Positions 48,491 through 56,056 of a DNA stretch of 64,000 nucleotides are shown in pieces. The notes under the pieces are model-generated. The model was not told the DNA's origin. It did no database searches and saw only the letters and a program-made list of their open reading frames with translations. Location: the NCBI RefSeq assembly GCF_016865445.1, contig NZ_AP024412.1:310001-374000 (forward strand). Reading direction: 5' to 3'. Source of the stretch: Mariniplasma anaerobium (GTDB taxonomy: Bacteria; Bacillota_I; Bacilli_A; Acholeplasmatales; Acholeplasmataceae). Position numbers and translations under genes: made by a program. Every line of letters begins with the position of its first letter. The stretch's first letter is position 1.

Positions 48491-49546
48491 TTATAGATAA
48501 ATAAATATAATACCTATATAACTGTTTCCGTTTTTCTGAAGCTGATAACTAAAAGCTATATTTTCTCTATCAGGATTTTCAGCTAGTATAGATTCTATGT
48601 ATGAAGCATAAATTGTTAATGTACCATCTTCAAATGTATAATCTGAAGTTTCTAGTAGATATCCACTAAGTTGAGCAAATGTTCCACCTAATAGATTAAA
48701 TTCTAATTCAATGTCTTCTAAAGAAATATAGGTAAGAACATTTGGTGATAGAAGATGTGGATTTTCTGTTTCAATTACATTAATTGTAATCATGAAATAT
48801 CCTGATGCTGTATATACTTCATATGTGTTAAGACCATAAGAAGGATAAAAGAAAATGTCTTTATCAAATGTTATTGAAGTAGAAGTATATGAGTATAAAG
48901 TGTCAGCTAATATTTCGTCATCAATTTTTATATACATTAGATCATCTAATTGATCAAAGTTGACAATAATTGTCTCAGAAGAACGTAGTTCATAAGTTAA
49001 TGATTGATTCATATCAAGATGGATTAAACCATCAAATATATAAACATCAGACATATAGTCTTGAGATTCATAAATTGCATTTACTTTAATGTTTGAATCT
49101 TGATTTAAAACTACATAATCACTTATATCTATTGATGTCTCTTCAAAGGATGTTTTTAAAATATCATTTATGTATAGTTCATAAGTTGTAGGAATTGTTG
49201 ATGTAAAAGATAATATATAATCATCAACTAATAAATCTGTCGGACTTTGATATAGTCTTGAAATGTCAAAATCATAGTCGATTGATTTTTTATATCCTTC
49301 TGGATATATGATAGTTATCCTAACTGTATAAGAACCATTGATAAGCTCGCTAATATCATATGAGGGAATTGATAAAGTATATAGAGTTTCATTTAATGTG
49401 ACTTCATAACTTATAGCATCTTCAACCGCATCCCATTTGATGATTTCATCTTCAATGCGTATGTTAGAAGCAGTCTCATATTCAATTGGAGTTGAGCATC
49501 CTACAAGTATGAATAAAAGTATTGTAAGCATTATAATTCTTTTCAA
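48491..49546 (-). CDS. Lipoprotein with fibronectin/Ig-like domains, function unknown
   Basis: I do not recognise a named family. 351 residues. Signal peptide with lipobox LVGC (C17). After it come beta-rich modules: IIKWDAVEDAISYEVTLN is typical of fibronectin type III-like units that start with a W/V-x-Y pattern, and SYTVRITIIYPEG completes the fold. It is acidic and probably faces the outside. GAGGTGAG is upstream. It lies downstream of the nuclease gene and a hairpin, and may be co-transcribed by read-through. Confidence 0.6.
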   Translation of the reverse strand: MKRIIMLTILLFILVGCSTPIEYETASNIRIEDEIIKWDAVEDAISYEVTLNETLYTLSIPSYDISELINGSYTVRITIIYPEGYKKSIDYDFDISRLYQSPTDLLVDDYILSFTSTIPTTYELYINDILKTSFEETSIDISDYVVLNQDSNIKVNAIYESQDYMSDVYIFDGLIHLDMNQSLTYELRSSETIIVNFDQLDDLMYIKIDDEILADTLYSYTSTSITFDKDIFFYPSYGLNTYEVYTASGYFMITINVIETENPHLLSPNVLTYISLEDIELEFNLLGGTFAQLSGYLLETSDYTFEDGTLTIYASYIESILAENPDRENIAFSYQLQKNGNSYIGIIFIYL

Positions 49547-49570
49547 TTTCTCACCTCACTTAATTTAAGT

Positions 49571-49593
49571 AAAAGGCCTAAATAGGCCTTTTT
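49571..49593 (-). terminator. Hairpin after the endonuclease reading frame
   Basis: AAAAGGCCTA/TAGGCCTTTT with a short loop. On the minus strand it is followed by TTTTACTT, a moderate T-tract. Confidence 0.7.
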
Positions 49594-49595
49594 CT

Positions 49596-50477
49596 TTAAT
49601 TAGTTAATGTTTCATCATAAATCATTTGATAAAAATCAGGATAATCTATGAATGGATTTCTATTACCTTGAAATCCAAATATTGTATCATTTCTATGTGA
49701 CTCGAAAGTATCTACAGGATCAAAGTCATGCCATGCAACTAATGTATCTAACATAGCCATTTGATAGACTTCTGGTGTACCATTAATTAGATTGTATATA
49801 TCATACATAACTTCCATATAAAATAGGATTCTTGCGATATCGCCTTTTACTTCATCTCTAGGTGCATAAGACTCAGATGTTGTTGTGTTATCAAAGTATT
49901 TATTACCTCTTGATGAATTTGTACTAGGATTAGCAGGCTTTAAATTGTGTAAGTCAGAAGCAGCATTTGTACCACTAGCAGTAACTCCTAGTAGAGATTG
50001 TGGCCAAACGTGTTCTCTATTCCAAGTAGTTCCGCTATCCCATGTGCTATCAACTGATGTTCCTAGATAAACTAAGATAAGATTGTTTGAATTGTTAGGA
50101 TCTACATCTGTAGCCGCTAACATTGTAGTAGCATCTTCGTAAGAAGTCATTGTTGTATTAGAGTTGATAATGGTTCTTAGAGATAGAAGTAAATCATTTC
50201 CGTAAAGGCCAACTGCTTGATCATAGTAAGAACTTAGTACTAATACTGTAACTTCTATAACTTCTATGCCGCCTGTACCATTTGATGCTTCATAAGTTTC
50301 AACATACGTACCAGGTATGCTTGTGTCTGCTTGATTTGAAAAGTTTTCATCTACAACTGTTTCGTATGATGAAAAGTCACTATAACCAGAGTAATCGATT
50401 GTATCCCCTACAGAAACTGAATACACTTCATAAAGTGGATCAGGATCTGGGTCTTCTATAGGGGGAGTTACTCCCCC
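49596..50477 (-). CDS. Endonuclease I domain: 3' part of the frameshifted lamin-tail/nuclease gene
   Basis: This frame has no credible start of its own: its first 20 codons lie out of frame inside the upstream gene. From GGVTPPIEDPDPDP on it holds a spacer and an Ig-like module, and then a complete endonuclease I (EndA/NucM-type) domain: WNREHVWPQS, ASDLHNLKPAN, RGNKYFDN and RDEVKGDIARILFYM, with the catalytic histidine in REHVWP. One added base in the G5 tract at 50473-50477 would join it to the upstream frame, giving about 1124 residues. Secreted DNA/RNA degradation for nutrient scavenging is the likely role if the joined protein is made. Confidence 0.75.
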   Translation of the reverse strand, partial: GGVTPPIEDPDPDPLYEVYSVSVGDTIDYSGYSDFSSYETVVDENFSNQADTSIPGTYVETYEASNGTGGIEVIEVTVLVLSSYYDQAVGLYGNDLLLSLRTIINSNTTMTSYEDATTMLAATDVDPNNSNNLILVYLGTSVDSTWDSGTTWNREHVWPQSLLGVTASGTNAASDLHNLKPANPSTNSSRGNKYFDNTTTSESYAPRDEVKGDIARILFYMEVMYDIYNLINGTPEVYQMAMLDTLVAWHDFDPVDTFESHRNDTIFGFQGNRNPFIDYPDFYQMIYDETLTN

Positions 50478-52969
50478 ACAGTGTGAGAACCTAAATAATC
50501 TGCTGTATCTGTTGCATAAGCAATCCATTCTATACTTGGATCAAAATCATTGCTACCATCAGAATCTCCATTTAGTATAGTTGCTTTTCTAACTAAGGTC
50601 ATGTTTGCTGTAGATACTAAAGATGCTGTCCATGAACTGCCTGGATCAACACCAATCTTACCAATCACATCTACATTTGTTCCGCTTTTTGCTAATGCGA
50701 TTGCATCATCTCCATTAAAATTTATAGCACTAACTGATGTTCCTAAATAGCCATCCGCAGTTTGAGCAGCAGTTGTTATGGCTTCAACAGAAGAAGTGTG
50801 GTAAATAACATATGTTTGACCGTGTAACAAATCAAAATCAGGTAAAGACAATTCATATGAAATTGTTGAACTACCATTATTATATTGTCTAATTGAATAA
50901 TTTGCTAAATTAATTGTTGAACCGGTATTATTATATATTTCAAGTGCACGTGTAGTGCCACTACCTTCAATATATTCAGAGATAAACAAGTCATAAGAAT
51001 AACCATTAGGTGTCCATCTCGCATATAAAGTAGTATCTTCTGAGACTATAGTTTCAAAACTGTATGGGACTAAAAAAGTAGTGTCATCGGTGAACCAACC
51101 ACTAAAATAAAAGTCAGTTTTAGTAGGATCTGCAGGTTCAGTAGCTAATGAACCATTTACTATACTTTGATCAGCAACTGCGCTTCCACCATTTTCTATA
51201 AAATCAACAGTGTAATGCACTGGTTCAAGGATAGTCAAATTAATTATAACTTCAGTAGTATTTGAATCTGAATCAACTACACTGTAAGTAATTGTGTAAT
51301 CTCCAAATAACAGTGAAGAGAAATCTATAGGTTGTGGAATAACATTATCTAGATTATCTTTTGCAATATAAGTGATTTCAGAAGTTAAGTCACCATCTTC
51401 TACATCAGATGCAGTCACATTAACCAAAGGATCATATGTATCGCCTTCAGTAATTGTATCATCAGAAGTGTTATTTATTACAGGAGAAAATCCTGTTACA
51501 GGACCATAAGAAACCCAGGATAAATTATCGATAACAGTTTGTTTTACGTCACCAATTAATTTTATAGTAAAAGTCCCCTCAGTATCAAGGTTGTTTACTT
51601 CGAATACAACAATATCACCAGTCGATTTTTCACTTGTAGCAACAAGTATGTCGTTTATAAATAGTTTCAATCCAGTATCTGTACTAAATGCTTTTCTGAA
51701 GTCTATTTTAAAATCAGATATTCCATTTGGAATAGTGGCTTCAAGACTAGCTGAACTTCCTGAAAGTGTAATTGATTTGCCATCAATAGTTTGAGCACCT
51801 GCAGAATTTGTATAATCCCAAATGACATTTGTGGTACTACTTGTGAAAGTTCCAGTATTGTAAGAAGTACTTGTTTCGGGATATTCATCGAAATTTTCAA
51901 TAGTCCAATCCAAATAAATATTTGAATTTGAACTATAAACTTCAACTAATGCTAGACCAGTATCATAAATAACATAAGCTTTTGCGTTCATGTGTGAACC
52001 CGTAAGGAAACTAACCATAAACTCATTTGTAAGTGGGTTTAAGCTGTTTGCTTTTGCTATAGTCACGCCAGGTGTGTTTATCGTCAAATCTAATGTATTA
52101 TCAGTGTGAATTAAAAAACCATATTCAACGATGTCATATGCTGCAGGTATGTAAAATTGTCCTAAATATGTATGATAACCATCCCTTATTTCTAAGTCAG
52201 GACTTAAAGTGACCAAAGCATTATCAATTAAAGGAACATTCAAATATACTTTAGTTATAACTCGATCATTTAACATTGTAAATGTATACTGTAAGCTTCT
52301 GCTTAAAACAACTCCATTTTCTTCCCAGTGACTAAAAGTATCAGCACCTTGTGTTGGAGCTGCGACTAATGTAGCAACTGCATTGTGTGCGTAAGTACCT
52401 TCTAGGGTTCCATCAACAGTTAAAGTATATGTATCTGCTGATGCAGACACATATTGAAGTGCAAATACACTATCATCTGTAATAACTAAACTAGTACTAT
52501 TAGTAACCATGTTTTTCCATGCAGGATCTGCTATGGTTAATCCTGGTTTAGTTGGAAGATTAGTTGTTGGTGGAGTTCCAGTAAATCCATCTGCAAGATA
52601 TTCAGTTGACAAGATTTTGCCATTTGAATCCATGTATACAACAACATTGGTTGCGTCTGGACTATAAAGACCAACTAAATTCATAGAAGAAGTGACATAA
52701 AATGTATTATTTTCTGGTAGATCTGCTCGAACTATACCATTTACTACCCAATATTTAAATGTATATCCAGCTAAACTAGCTGGTGTAGGTGTAATGGTAC
52801 TACCATAAACTTGATCTAAAAGATCAGATTCAACTTCATTTCCTTCTTCAAAGATATAAGTAATTGATACATCAATGTTAGCTATTCCATCAGCTTTAAG
52901 ATTAAGCGGTAAAAAAGGAATAATTAACCCTAATATAACAAAAAAAGTGAGAATCTTTTTCATATTCAT
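50468..52969 (-). CDS. Secreted lamin-tail-domain surface protein (5' part of frameshifted gene)
   Basis: An 833-residue frame with a signal peptide (KKILTFFVILGLIIPFLPL). Ig-like modules follow, then a DUF5011-like module (ASDVEDGDLTSEITY; FGDYTITYSVVDSD), an InlB-type repeat (AEPADPTKTDFYFSGWF; TTLYARWTPNG), and a lamin tail domain (LFISEYIEGSGTTRALEIYN; INFNGDDAIAL). It ends at a TAA in the loop of the palindrome GGGGGAG-TTA-CTCCCCC (plus strand). Lamin tail domains usually accompany an endonuclease I domain, which follows here in the -1 frame. The ATG overlaps the stop of the 39-codon gene (TGATG). Confidence 0.78.
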   Translation of the reverse strand: MNMKKILTFFVILGLIIPFLPLNLKADGIANIDVSITYIFEEGNEVESDLLDQVYGSTITPTPASLAGYTFKYWVVNGIVRADLPENNTFYVTSSMNLVGLYSPDATNVVVYMDSNGKILSTEYLADGFTGTPPTTNLPTKPGLTIADPAWKNMVTNSTSLVITDDSVFALQYVSASADTYTLTVDGTLEGTYAHNAVATLVAAPTQGADTFSHWEENGVVLSRSLQYTFTMLNDRVITKVYLNVPLIDNALVTLSPDLEIRDGYHTYLGQFYIPAAYDIVEYGFLIHTDNTLDLTINTPGVTIAKANSLNPLTNEFMVSFLTGSHMNAKAYVIYDTGLALVEVYSSNSNIYLDWTIENFDEYPETSTSYNTGTFTSSTTNVIWDYTNSAGAQTIDGKSITLSGSSASLEATIPNGISDFKIDFRKAFSTDTGLKLFINDILVATSEKSTGDIVVFEVNNLDTEGTFTIKLIGDVKQTVIDNLSWVSYGPVTGFSPVINNTSDDTITEGDTYDPLVNVTASDVEDGDLTSEITYIAKDNLDNVIPQPIDFSSLLFGDYTITYSVVDSDSNTTEVIINLTILEPVHYTVDFIENGGSAVADQSIVNGSLATEPADPTKTDFYFSGWFTDDTTFLVPYSFETIVSEDTTLYARWTPNGYSYDLFISEYIEGSGTTRALEIYNNTGSTINLANYSIRQYNNGSSTISYELSLPDFDLLHGQTYVIYHTSSVEAITTAAQTADGYLGTSVSAINFNGDDAIALAKSGTNVDVIGKIGVDPGSSWTASLVSTANMTLVRKATILNGDSDGSNDFDPSIEWIAYATDTADYLGSHTVGE

Positions 52970-53088
52970 CACTGCCCCCAAATTTCTTCATAGTATGTAG
53001 ACCCTAATGCACTATCCGCAATACTATCTTCGATTTCAAATTCGATTACTTCAATTTCAGGTTTTACATAGATGTCTTTCTCAATCAT
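52969..53088 (-). CDS. 39-residue candidate precursor peptide with YxxP motif
   Basis: A short gene below usual ORF cutoffs. CAGGAGG sits 7 bases before the ATG, and the TGA overlaps the next gene's ATG. The peptide begins MIEKDI, then YVKPEIEVIEFEIEDS (residues 7-22), and ends ALGSTYYEEIWGQ. Y7-x-x-P10 followed by alternating hydrophobic residues resembles leader peptides recognised by PqqD-like domains in lasso peptide systems, and a PqqD-like gene is encoded 1.7 kb upstream in the same direction. The C-terminal 13 residues would be the core. It could instead be a small leader controlling the next gene, but its strong own ribosome-binding site and motif favour a peptide product. Confidence 0.7.
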   Translation of the reverse strand: MIEKDIYVKPEIEVIEFEIEDSIADSALGSTYYEEIWGQ

Positions 53089-53109
53089 AATATAACCTCC
53101 TGTTTTTTT

Positions 53110-53139
53110 AAATACAAGCTATTTGGGTAGCTTGTATTT
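53110..53139 (-). promoter_or_regulatory. Hairpin in the leader of the 39-codon gene
   Basis: AAATACAAGCT and AGCTTGTATTT form a perfect 11-bp stem directly before the AGGAGG site. No T-run follows in the minus direction, so it is not a standard terminator; it may control mRNA stability or processing. Confidence 0.6.
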
Positions 53140-53154
53140 TATATTGTTATTTAT

Positions 53155-53184
53155 ATTTTATCACAATTTAAGTTTATACTTCAA
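53155..53184 (-). promoter_or_regulatory. Putative promoter of the 39-codon gene
   Basis: TTGAAG, 18 bases, TAAAAT on the minus strand in the 125-base gap after the nucleotidyltransferase gene. It would let the peptide be made in excess over the processing genes. Confidence 0.5.
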
Positions 53185-53213
53185 AATTATTTCAAAAAGA
53201 TTTGAATAAATTT

Positions 53214-54392
53214 TTATTGTAATCCTAGATGTTCATATATGTCTTTTATTTCTTGTATATCTTTAGTCGCTGCATTAAGTTGAAAGACTCTTTTGAATGT
53301 ATCTTTAGTTCTAAGGAGAAATAGTTTTAAAAGTCTAAAAATCCAAAAAAATGGAAGTAGTACAGGAACTTTTTTAAGTGTTTTATATTGACCTTTCATC
53401 GTTTTATAACTAGGAAAAGCAAGCGTCATAAAAAGATGGAATCTAGATCTGTTTTTTAAATCATTTGAAGCGATTCTTGCTTCAAACGCATTATATTTGT
53501 GACCTTTTCCATGGAGCCCTGATCTTGCGATAAAAATTATGATTTCATCATATGCCTCATCTGTTAATAAAGGATCAAATATAAAGTTATCTAAATCTTT
53601 AAAGTGATAGTATTTGATATTAAGATAAATGATTTGCGTGAAATACTTAGTCATTTGGCTTTGATCAAGTAAAAATATTAGTTTTTCTTTGTTTATGGTT
53701 TTTTTATAATGATTTAAATAAATTCCTATATCTAATACACTTCTTAGACCTATACCACCAGAATCTAAGTGTTTAGCTAGATGGTATAAAAGATATATGA
53801 TTTCAAAAGCAGGTTCAAATCTATATTCATATGCATTTTTTTGATAAGCATAGTCCCATGGATTATTAAAAAGAGTTTCATATTTAGCATTGAAATCTTT
53901 ATATAATTTTGGATGAATCTCAATGGTTAATTCTTTTCCAATGACAAAACTATCATGTTGTTCAGAAGCTTGTTTTAATAAGATGTCATGTTCTTTAAAG
54001 ATTTGATGAACTTTTTTTAAGTTATCTGATTCAATTAAGATATCAATATCACCCATACCTCTAAGATATGTTTTGGGATAAAGGTGTTTTAAAATAGAAC
54101 CTTTCATAAAGATATGTTTAATTTGGTTTTCATTTAATATATCATTGACTTTGTCTATATATACTAAGGCCTTTGTGTCATGTGCCACAAATGCATAGTA
54201 GTGTTTTTTTAAATGATTATAAAGATCTAATGAGATGAGTTCTTTATCGACAGATTCAAAAACAAATGGAATAAGTCCATTTTCTTTTGCAAGTGTAAAA
54301 AATAACTGTTCATCATGTATAGGTTTATTGTAGGTTTTTTGATTTATAACAGATGCTGTTATATCACATAATACATTAATCATTTGATCCAT
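53214..54392 (-). CDS. Nucleotidyltransferase family protein (NTP_transf_5-like)
   Basis: A 392-residue protein. The nucleotidyltransferase motif RGMGDIDILIES at about 111-122 follows FMKGSILKHLYPKTYLR. This is the PF14907-type fold, found next to HPr-kinase-like genes in several lasso peptide clusters and in exopolysaccharide-associated cassettes. Target is unknown; nucleotidylation of a peptide or protein is an inference. The C-terminus (residues 330-370) has a hydrophobic basic stretch (LLPFFWIFRLLKLFLL). 7 bases after the peptidase gene. Confidence 0.78.
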   Translation of the reverse strand: MDQMINVLCDITASVINQKTYNKPIHDEQLFFTLAKENGLIPFVFESVDKELISLDLYNHLKKHYYAFVAHDTKALVYIDKVNDILNENQIKHIFMKGSILKHLYPKTYLRGMGDIDILIESDNLKKVHQIFKEHDILLKQASEQHDSFVIGKELTIEIHPKLYKDFNAKYETLFNNPWDYAYQKNAYEYRFEPAFEIIYLLYHLAKHLDSGGIGLRSVLDIGIYLNHYKKTINKEKLIFLLDQSQMTKYFTQIIYLNIKYYHFKDLDNFIFDPLLTDEAYDEIIIFIARSGLHGKGHKYNAFEARIASNDLKNRSRFHLFMTLAFPSYKTMKGQYKTLKKVPVLLPFFWIFRLLKLFLLRTKDTFKRVFQLNAATKDIQEIKDIYEHLGLQ

Positions 54393-54399
54393 GATATGC

Positions 54400-54831
54400 C
54401 TACTTTCTTTTTATTAATTTTAATAATATACGTCTAAAGGGCTTAACACAATGCCAAACTTTAACTTTAAACATATATGCTTTATCATTACTATGAATTA
54501 GTTTATCTTTATATTCAAACATTGATACATAGCCTAAAACATTACTCTTATCAACAAGTTCAATTGTTTTTAGAGCATCTCCACAGGTTAAATAAAACTC
54601 ACGGTCTACTTTAATAATTCTATGAAGTACAAATGCATCATTAACTTGATATAAAATCGCATCATATTTCTTATAAGCGTCTTTTCTTATTAAAGTGACC
54701 AGTGTTTCCTGATGTTTAAAAAAAGGAAGCATAGAAGTTCCTGAGATCTTAAATTTTACAGATTGATTATGCTCTAAAAGCTCTTTAATTAAAGGCATTA
54801 ACTCCTTAGATAATACTTTGACTCCACTCAT
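54400..54831 (-). CDS. S24/S26-family peptidase-like protein
   Basis: A 143-residue protein. The serine motif SGTSMLPFF (S33) corresponds to the signal-peptidase Box B, and FVLHRIIKV (H69) plus CGDALK correspond to later boxes. Histidine in place of the usual lysine resembles SipW/ER-type signal peptidases. There is no membrane helix, so it may act in the cytoplasm, where it could cleave a leader peptide. Overlaps both neighbours in the operon by about 4 bases or a few bases. Confidence 0.75.
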   Translation of the reverse strand: MSGVKVLSKELMPLIKELLEHNQSVKFKISGTSMLPFFKHQETLVTLIRKDAYKKYDAILYQVNDAFVLHRIIKVDREFYLTCGDALKTIELVDKSNVLGYVSMFEYKDKLIHSNDKAYMFKVKVWHCVKPFRRILLKLIKRK

Positions 54832-55091
54832 AATAAAATATTTTTAGATTCTAATACTGTTAAAAAGTCTTTTACATCTCTTAGGGCATCTTCTTCACTG
54901 ATGTCATAATTTTCTTTGAGAAGAAGGATAAGATCTTCAATTTCTTGTTCTTCAAGTAAGGCTTCAAACAATAATTTAGCAGTTTTGTTTAATCTAAGCA
55001 TGCCATTAAAATTGATGGCTTCGTTACCGATAGGTACGACAACATATTGGTTTGCGACATCCTTTAATATATAGCCTTCTTTAATTCTCAT
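54828..55091 (-). CDS. PqqD-like peptide-binding protein
   Basis: An 87-residue PqqD fold: three beta strands (EGYILKDVANQYVVVPIG), the N-x-T cap MLRLNKTAKLLFEAL, and helices with DISEEDALRDVKDFLTVLE. Such domains (RiPP recognition elements) hold leader peptides for modifying enzymes. ATGA overlaps on both sides show tight coupling with the kinase-like and peptidase genes. The plausible client is the 39-residue peptide. Confidence 0.85.
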   Translation of the reverse strand: MRIKEGYILKDVANQYVVVPIGNEAINFNGMLRLNKTAKLLFEALLEEQEIEDLILLLKENYDISEEDALRDVKDFLTVLESKNILL

Positions 55092-55948
55092 GAGTTCACC
55101 TTCTTAAAAAGTTTTTGATATAAGTAATCAACTGCAGTTACATCTTTTGTGACTTGATAGTTATACATAGGTATATCTTTAATTAATCTATCAATTTGCG
55201 ATAAAAGTATGAAGTAAGTTTTTTGATCTTTAGGTTTTTGTGTATTTTTTAAGACTTCTTTTAATGCATCTTTTTCATCTAACAAAGTGATTTGATTGAT
55301 TCGACTTTGTTTAATAAATAGTATTGTTTTTAAAGGTATAGAAACATTCATGTTTTCACTTGTTTTTCCACTAAAAGGAGAACCTTGAACATAAAACTTT
55401 TCATCTTTTATAAATAATAAAGGTTTATCATCATTTATAATTGAAATATTTTGATCGAATGTTTGCCATAATTTAGATTGCGTAGATTTACCGGTTGTGG
55501 AAGGTGCGGAAAATAAAATAGCTTGATTTTGGTAATTGATTGCTGATGCATGAATTGGAATAAATCCAGCCATAATTGCCATCTCTAAGAAAATAACTCC
55601 TGATAGAACGTATTCTTGAGTAGGTAGGTCATCAACATATATCGGATTGAGTCGAATAATTGCACGTTTTAATTTCTTATCAAAAACAATTTGTTGGCTA
55701 AAAATATTCTCTTTAATATCATGATAGACAGTGATAACTTCTATATCATCTGAAATAAAGTGATATCTGTTATTACGAATAATCCAATCAAAATCAAACG
55801 TTTCAAAAGTAGAAGTGAGTTCTACTAATAATTCAAAAGTATAGGGTTGATCTTTTGCTTCATATTGTTTTATAGATTCATTAAAATAATCATCAAAGTG
55901 ATACTCATATTTTATAATCATATCGCCAATTCGTAGAATAGATATCAT
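55088..55948 (-). CDS. HPr kinase-like ATP-binding protein
   Basis: A 286-residue protein whose C-terminal half resembles HPr kinase/phosphorylase: Walker A APSTTGKST at 148-156, SIINDDKPLLF (D173/D174) and GSPFSGKT near 189-196. The N-terminal ~100 residues differ from true HprK, and the HPr-kinase signature for dual activity is not seen. Related proteins phosphorylate lasso peptides in some Firmicutes. First gene of the four-gene cassette; AAGAGGG upstream. Confidence 0.8.
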   Translation of the reverse strand: MISILRIGDMIIKYEYHFDDYFNESIKQYEAKDQPYTFELLVELTSTFETFDFDWIIRNNRYHFISDDIEVITVYHDIKENIFSQQIVFDKKLKRAIIRLNPIYVDDLPTQEYVLSGVIFLEMAIMAGFIPIHASAINYQNQAILFSAPSTTGKSTQSKLWQTFDQNISIINDDKPLLFIKDEKFYVQGSPFSGKTSENMNVSIPLKTILFIKQSRINQITLLDEKDALKEVLKNTQKPKDQKTYFILLSQIDRLIKDIPMYNYQVTKDVTAVDYLYQKLFKKVNS

Positions 55949-55976
55949 AGTTATACCCTCTTATCCTTTTGATTTA

Positions 55977-55985
55977 ATTATATCA
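55977..55985 (-). promoter_or_regulatory. Extended -10 of the kinase-PqqD-peptidase-nucleotidyltransferase operon
   Basis: TGaTATAAT on the minus strand about 29 bases before the HPr-kinase-like start, in the 108-base region shared with the divergent ABC exporter gene. Confidence 0.55.
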
Positions 55986-56056
55986 CGGTTTTTTTAAGTT
56001 AAAAGTTTGTGTGAAAAAATAGATAAAAAATGATAGAATAATGATAGGTGATATGC

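Noticed and set aside
50478-50528. Independent start for the endonuclease gene at 50528
   Set aside because: The first codons are out of frame inside the lamin-tail gene, encode no signal peptide, and lack a ribosome-binding site; a frameshifted single gene explains the arrangement better.
53089-56056. Complete lasso peptide cluster
   Set aside because: No asparagine-synthetase-like cyclase and no transglutaminase-like protease are encoded here; only accessory-type genes (kinase-like, PqqD-like, nucleotidyltransferase, exporter) are present, so lasso topology is not claimed.
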